64,000 nt of DNA, from the NCBI GenBank assembly GCA_934574095.1, contig CAKTMW010000003.1, forward strand, positions 5,341 through 69,340. The letters run 5' to 3'. Position numbers and translations under genes: made by a program. Positions 61,035 to 64,000 of this stretch are shown piece by piece (positions within the stretch are counted from its first letter, which is position 1; every line of letters starts with the position of its first letter). The stretch is from an uncultured Oscillospiraceae bacterium. Lineage in GTDB: Bacteria; Bacillota; Clostridia; Oscillospirales; Oscillospiraceae. Below the pieces are notes generated by a model. That model saw only the letters and a program-made list of their open reading frames with translations, made no database searches and was not told the origin of the DNA.

Positions 61035-61200
61035 TGCCTCCCCTGTGTAAGGGGAGGTGTCAACGCGGAGCGTTGACGGAGGGGTTGTTACCAGACTTTT
61101 CGCAGAAGGACAATCCCTCAGTCAGTGCTTCGCACTGACAGCTCCCTTTACACAAGGGAGCCGGGCGGACAGAGTCGTCCGCCCCTACAGACGGGTATCG
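61035..61200. repeat. Family B variant and A fragment between gyrB and gyrA
   Basis: CCTCCCCTGTGTAAGGGGAGG, GTCAACGCGGAGCGTTGACG, TCAGTGCTTCGCACTGACAG, CTCCCTTTACACAAGGGAG, then GGCGGACAGAGTCGTCCGCC. The normally tight gyrB-gyrA spacing is opened to 226 bases. Confidence 0.75.
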
Positions 61201-61252
61201 AACTTTTAATGCCGCCCTCCCCTCGCAAATCCTTCACTAAGGAGACAACACT

Positions 61253-63733
61253 ATGTCCAAAAAACCACAATACGATCCCGAAGAGATTCGTTTTCCCGAC
61301 CAGCATATCGTGGAATCCCCACTGGTGCCGGAGATGGAGAACTCCTATATCGAGTACGCCATGTCCGTCATCGTGGGCCGCGCCCTGCCTGACGTGCGGG
61401 ACGGTCTCAAGCCCGTCCACCGGCGTATCCTCTACGCCATGTACGAGGATAATCTGACCTCCGACCGGCCCTTCAAAAAGTCCGCCACCTGCGTGGGCGA
61501 CGTGCTGGGCCGCTACCACCCCCATGGCGACGCCTCGGTCTACGACGCGCTGGTGCGTCTGGCCCAGGACTTCTCCATGCGCTATATGCTGGTGGACGGC
61601 CACGGCAACTTCGGCTCTGTGGATGGCGACCCCCCCGCCGCCTACCGTTATACCGAGGCCCGTCTCAGCAAGATATCCAACGAGATGCTGCGGGACATCG
61701 ACAAGGAGACGGTGGACTGGGACCCCAACTTTGACGAGAGCCGCAAGGAGCCCCGCGTCCTGCCCTGCCGCTTCCCCAACCTGCTGGTGAACGGCTCCAG
61801 CGGCATCGCCGTGGGTATGGCCACCAACATCCCGCCCCACAACCTGCGGGAGGTCATCGGCGCCTGCATCTGCGTGTTGGACAACCCGGAGGCCACCCTC
61901 TCCGATTTGATGGAGCACGTGAAGGGCCCCGACTTCCCCACCCGCGGCATTATCATGGGCCGCAGCGGCATCCGCGCCGCCTACGCCACCGGCCGCGGCC
62001 GTCTGATGGTCCGCGCCCGCCACGAGTTCGAGGAGTTCGGCAACGGCCGGACCCGCATCGTCATTACCGAGCTTCCCTATCAGGTCAACAAGCGTATGCT
62101 CATCAAGGCCATCGCCGACCAGGTGGAGGACAAGCGCATCGAGGGTATCTCCGATATCCGCGACGAGTCCGACCGCAACGGTATGCGCGTGGTCATTGAG
62201 CTGAAGCGTGACGCCAATCCCCAGGTGGTGCTGAACCGCCTGTTTGCCCAGACCCAGCTGCAGACCACCTTCGCCATCAATATGCTGGCCCTGGTGGAAA
62301 ACCAGCGCCAGCCCAAGATTCTGTCCCTGCGGCACATCATCGACGAGTATCTCAAGTTCCAGGAAGAGATCATCGTCCGCCGCACCCGCTTCGACCTGAA
62401 GAAGGCCCAGGAGCGGGCCCATCTGCTGGAAGGTCTGCTGGTGGCCCAGGACAATATCGACGAGGTCATCCGCATCATCCGCAGCAGCTACGACAACGCC
62501 AAGGAGAACCTGATGACCCGCTTCGGCCTGGACGACGTGCAGGCCCAGGCCATCCTGGATATGCAGCTCAAGCGTTTGCAGGGCCTCGACCGGGAGAAAT
62601 TGCAGGCCGAGTACAAGGAGCTGGAGGAGCGCATCGCCTACTTCCTGCGCATTCTCAACGACGAGTCTCTGGTGAAGTCCATCCTGAAGGAGGAGCTGAC
62701 CGCCATTGCCGACAAGTACGGCGATGACCGCAAGACCGAGATTCAGGACGTGGAGGACGAGATCGACATCGAGGACCTCATCGAGGAGGAGCAGTGCGTC
62801 TATACCCTGACCAACAACGGCTATATCAAGCGCACGCCTGTCAGCGAGTACGCCGCCCAGTCCAAGGGCGGCATGGGCAAGAAGGGCATCACCACCCGCG
62901 ACGAGGACTACGTCTGCGACGTGTTCACCGCCTCCACCCATGATTTCATCATGTTCTTCACCGATACCGGCAAGGTCTACCGCAAGAAGGGCTATCAGAT
63001 CCCCGAATCCGGCAAGGCCGCCAAGGGCACGGCGCTGGTGAATATTTTGCAGATCGAGACCGACGAGCGGGTGCAGGCCATGATCCACTACCGGCCCAGC
63101 GAGGAAACCGACAGCAGCAACCTCCAGCTGACCATGGTGACGGAGAACGGCACCGTCAAGCGCGTGGCCGTATCCGCCTTCCGCAACCTGCGGCAGAACG
63201 GCATCCGCGCCCTCCGTCTGGACGAGGGCGACCGCCTGGTGTCCGTGCTGGAGACCGACGGCCGGAGCAATATCCTCATCGCCACCTATGACGGCATGGC
63301 CGTCTGCTTCGACGAAAACGACGTCCGCTCCATGGGCCGCGACGCCGTGGGCGTCCGTGGCATCCGCCTGCGGGAAGGCGACCGGGTCATCGGCGCGGCC
63401 TGCGCCGTGGCGGGCTGCCAGGTGCTGTCCATCACCCAGCGTGGCTTCGGCAAGCAGACGCCGGTGGAGGAGTACCGCGTCACCAACCGCGGCGGCATCG
63501 GCATCAAGAACTATATGGTCACCGACAAGACCGGCGGCGTGGTGGGCATGAAGGTGGTGGACGGCAGCGAGGATATCCTGCTGATCACCCAGAGCGGTAT
63601 CATGCTGCGCACGGCGGTGGAGAATATCCGCAGCACCGGCCGCGCCACCCAGGGTGTCATCGTCATGCGCTTCAAGGAGGAGGGCGATCAGGTGATCGCC
63701 ATGGCCCTGACCGACAAGGACGAGGAGGAATAA
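61253..63733 (+). CDS. gyrA: DNA gyrase subunit A
   Basis: The 826-residue subunit starts at ATG 61253 behind AAGGAGAC. Its N-terminal breakage-reunion domain has [17 protein letters not shown] and the catalytic Tyr133 ([12 protein letters not shown]). The C-terminal half is a six-bladed DNA-wrapping propeller with the GyrA box [11 protein letters not shown], slightly degenerate, which separates it from ParC. In the quinolone region ([10 protein letters not shown], 90-99) the residue equivalent to E. coli Ser83 is Ala94, while Asp98 matches Asp87. Confidence 0.97.
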   Translation: MSKKPQYDPEEIRFPDQHIVESPLVPEMENSYIEYAMSVIVGRALPDVRDGLKPVHRRILYAMYEDNLTSDRPFKKSATCVGDVLGRYHPHGDASVYDALVRLAQDFSMRYMLVDGHGNFGSVDGDPPAAYRYTEARLSKISNEMLRDIDKETVDWDPNFDESRKEPRVLPCRFPNLLVNGSSGIAVGMATNIPPHNLREVIGACICVLDNPEATLSDLMEHVKGPDFPTRGIIMGRSGIRAAYATGRGRLMVRARHEFEEFGNGRTRIVITELPYQVNKRMLIKAIADQVEDKRIEGISDIRDESDRNGMRVVIELKRDANPQVVLNRLFAQTQLQTTFAINMLALVENQRQPKILSLRHIIDEYLKFQEEIIVRRTRFDLKKAQERAHLLEGLLVAQDNIDEVIRIIRSSYDNAKENLMTRFGLDDVQAQAILDMQLKRLQGLDREKLQAEYKELEERIAYFLRILNDESLVKSILKEELTAIADKYGDDRKTEIQDVEDEIDIEDLIEEEQCVYTLTNNGYIKRTPVSEYAAQSKGGMGKKGITTRDEDYVCDVFTASTHDFIMFFTDTGKVYRKKGYQIPESGKAAKGTALVNILQIETDERVQAMIHYRPSEETDSSNLQLTMVTENGTVKRVAVSAFRNLRQNGIRALRLDEGDRLVSVLETDGRSNILIATYDGMAVCFDENDVRSMGRDAVGVRGIRLREGDRVIGAACAVAGCQVLSITQRGFGKQTPVEEYRVTNRGGIGIKNYMVTDKTGGVVGMKVVDGSEDILLITQSGIMLRTAVENIRSTGRATQGVIVMRFKEEGDQVIAMALTDKDEEE

Positions 63734-63744
63734 GCAATGTTGGG

Positions 63745-63928
63745 GGGAGGGGCTTTGCCCCTCCCCTATGCACCGACCACCGATAGAATATTTGTAGGGC
63801 GGGGTGCCCACACCCCGCCGCTCTGTCATTCCGAACCAGAGACCGACGTCACTGGTGTGGGAATCCGTCCTTGGCCCCCTCTGTGAGGGGGCTGTCGAGC
63901 GCAAGCGAGACTGGGGGAGAGAATTTAA
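63745..63928. repeat. Family A, C and truncated B units
   Basis: GGGAGGGGCTTTGCCCCTCC and GTAGGGCGGGGTGCCCACAC / CCCCGCC (A), TGTCATTCCGAACCAGAGAC ... GTGGGAATCCG (C), then CCCCCTCTGTGAGGGGG, TCGAGCGCAAGCGAGA and GGGGGAGAGAATTTAA (B). The B unit is cut off at 63928. Confidence 0.75.
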
Positions 63929-64000
63929 GGCAACACCGCATGAAAAGATGAGCCATCAACGGTTGAATATGATATAGTATACATATGGATAAACAGATGA
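63929..64000 (+). mobile_element. Left end of a probable insertion sequence
   Basis: The B repeat matches its other copies up to TTTAAG and then changes abruptly to GGCAACACCGCATGAAAAGA, AT-richer than the host. An ATG at 63985 opens a frame (Met-Asp-Lys-Gln-Met) that could be a transposase start. The rest lies beyond the window, so family and integrity are unknown. Confidence 0.45.

Overview
The window is chromosomal DNA from a GC-rich member of the Firmicutes, most likely a spore-forming gut clostridium of the Oscillospirales/Oscillospiraceae type. This is an inference. It rests on the Firmicute origin block (rpmH-rnpA-yidD-yidC-jag and dnaA-dnaN-yaaA-recF-remB-gyrB-gyrA), a spore protease (gpr), DnaD/DnaC primosome proteins, a T-box leader on glyS, DUF4358-type lipoproteins and strong third-position GC bias.

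Layout. 0-3 kb: a lipoprotein gene, tRNA-Gly(GCC), the scar of an integrative element (HTH protein, chimeric serine recombinase, TnpW, SpoVT/AbrB-like gene) and tRNA-Ala(CGC). 3-20 kb: a CofE-like ligase, lipoproteins, the minus-strand operon mnmE-prmA-FAD oxidoreductase, gpr, rpsT, a DUF6291 phage-derived gene, an AlaX editing protein, a VanY-type carboxypeptidase, a LysR regulator and dnaD/dnaC. 20-30 kb: zapA-U32, dut-maf-mreC-mreD-PBP2 (cell-wall elongation) and a GH13 amylase. 29.5-40 kb: parS sites, parA-parB, serS, mscL, rsmG, a MinD-like ATPase, mgsA, hisS and aspS. 40-48 kb: nadE, a radical SAM/SPASM gene coupled to a membrane protein with a Cys-Ala repeat tail, hpf, and T-box-controlled glyS. 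48-64 kb: jag, yidC, yidD, rnpA and rpmH on the minus strand, a MATE transporter, then dnaA to gyrA on the plus strand. The likely origin lies between dnaA and dnaN. The last ~70 bases look like the start of an insertion sequence.

How the genes work together. The right half is the replication-initiation and segregation region: dnaA, dnaN, gyrase, parABS, a MinD-like protein and the DnaD/DnaC helicase loader. Most of the rest is housekeeping: translation, wall synthesis, nucleotide and NAD metabolism.

Almost every intergenic gap is filled with interspersed palindromic repeats of at least six kinds, often nested in one another. I call them family A (GTAGGG-ended GC-rich palindromes), B (CCTCCCTCTG/GAGGGAGG modules), C (TGTCATTGCGA-like), D (tails with GCCGCCTGCGGCGG), E (150-550 bp compound inverted repeats ended by TTTCG...CGAAA and ACTTTTG/CAAAAGT) and F/G (short modules found inside E).

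The most interesting locus is 42.1-44.6 kb. A radical SAM/SPASM enzyme overlaps by four bases a gene for a membrane-anchored protein. The predicted cytosolic tail of that protein is glycine-rich and ends in alternating Cys-Ala, which looks like a post-translationally modified substrate.
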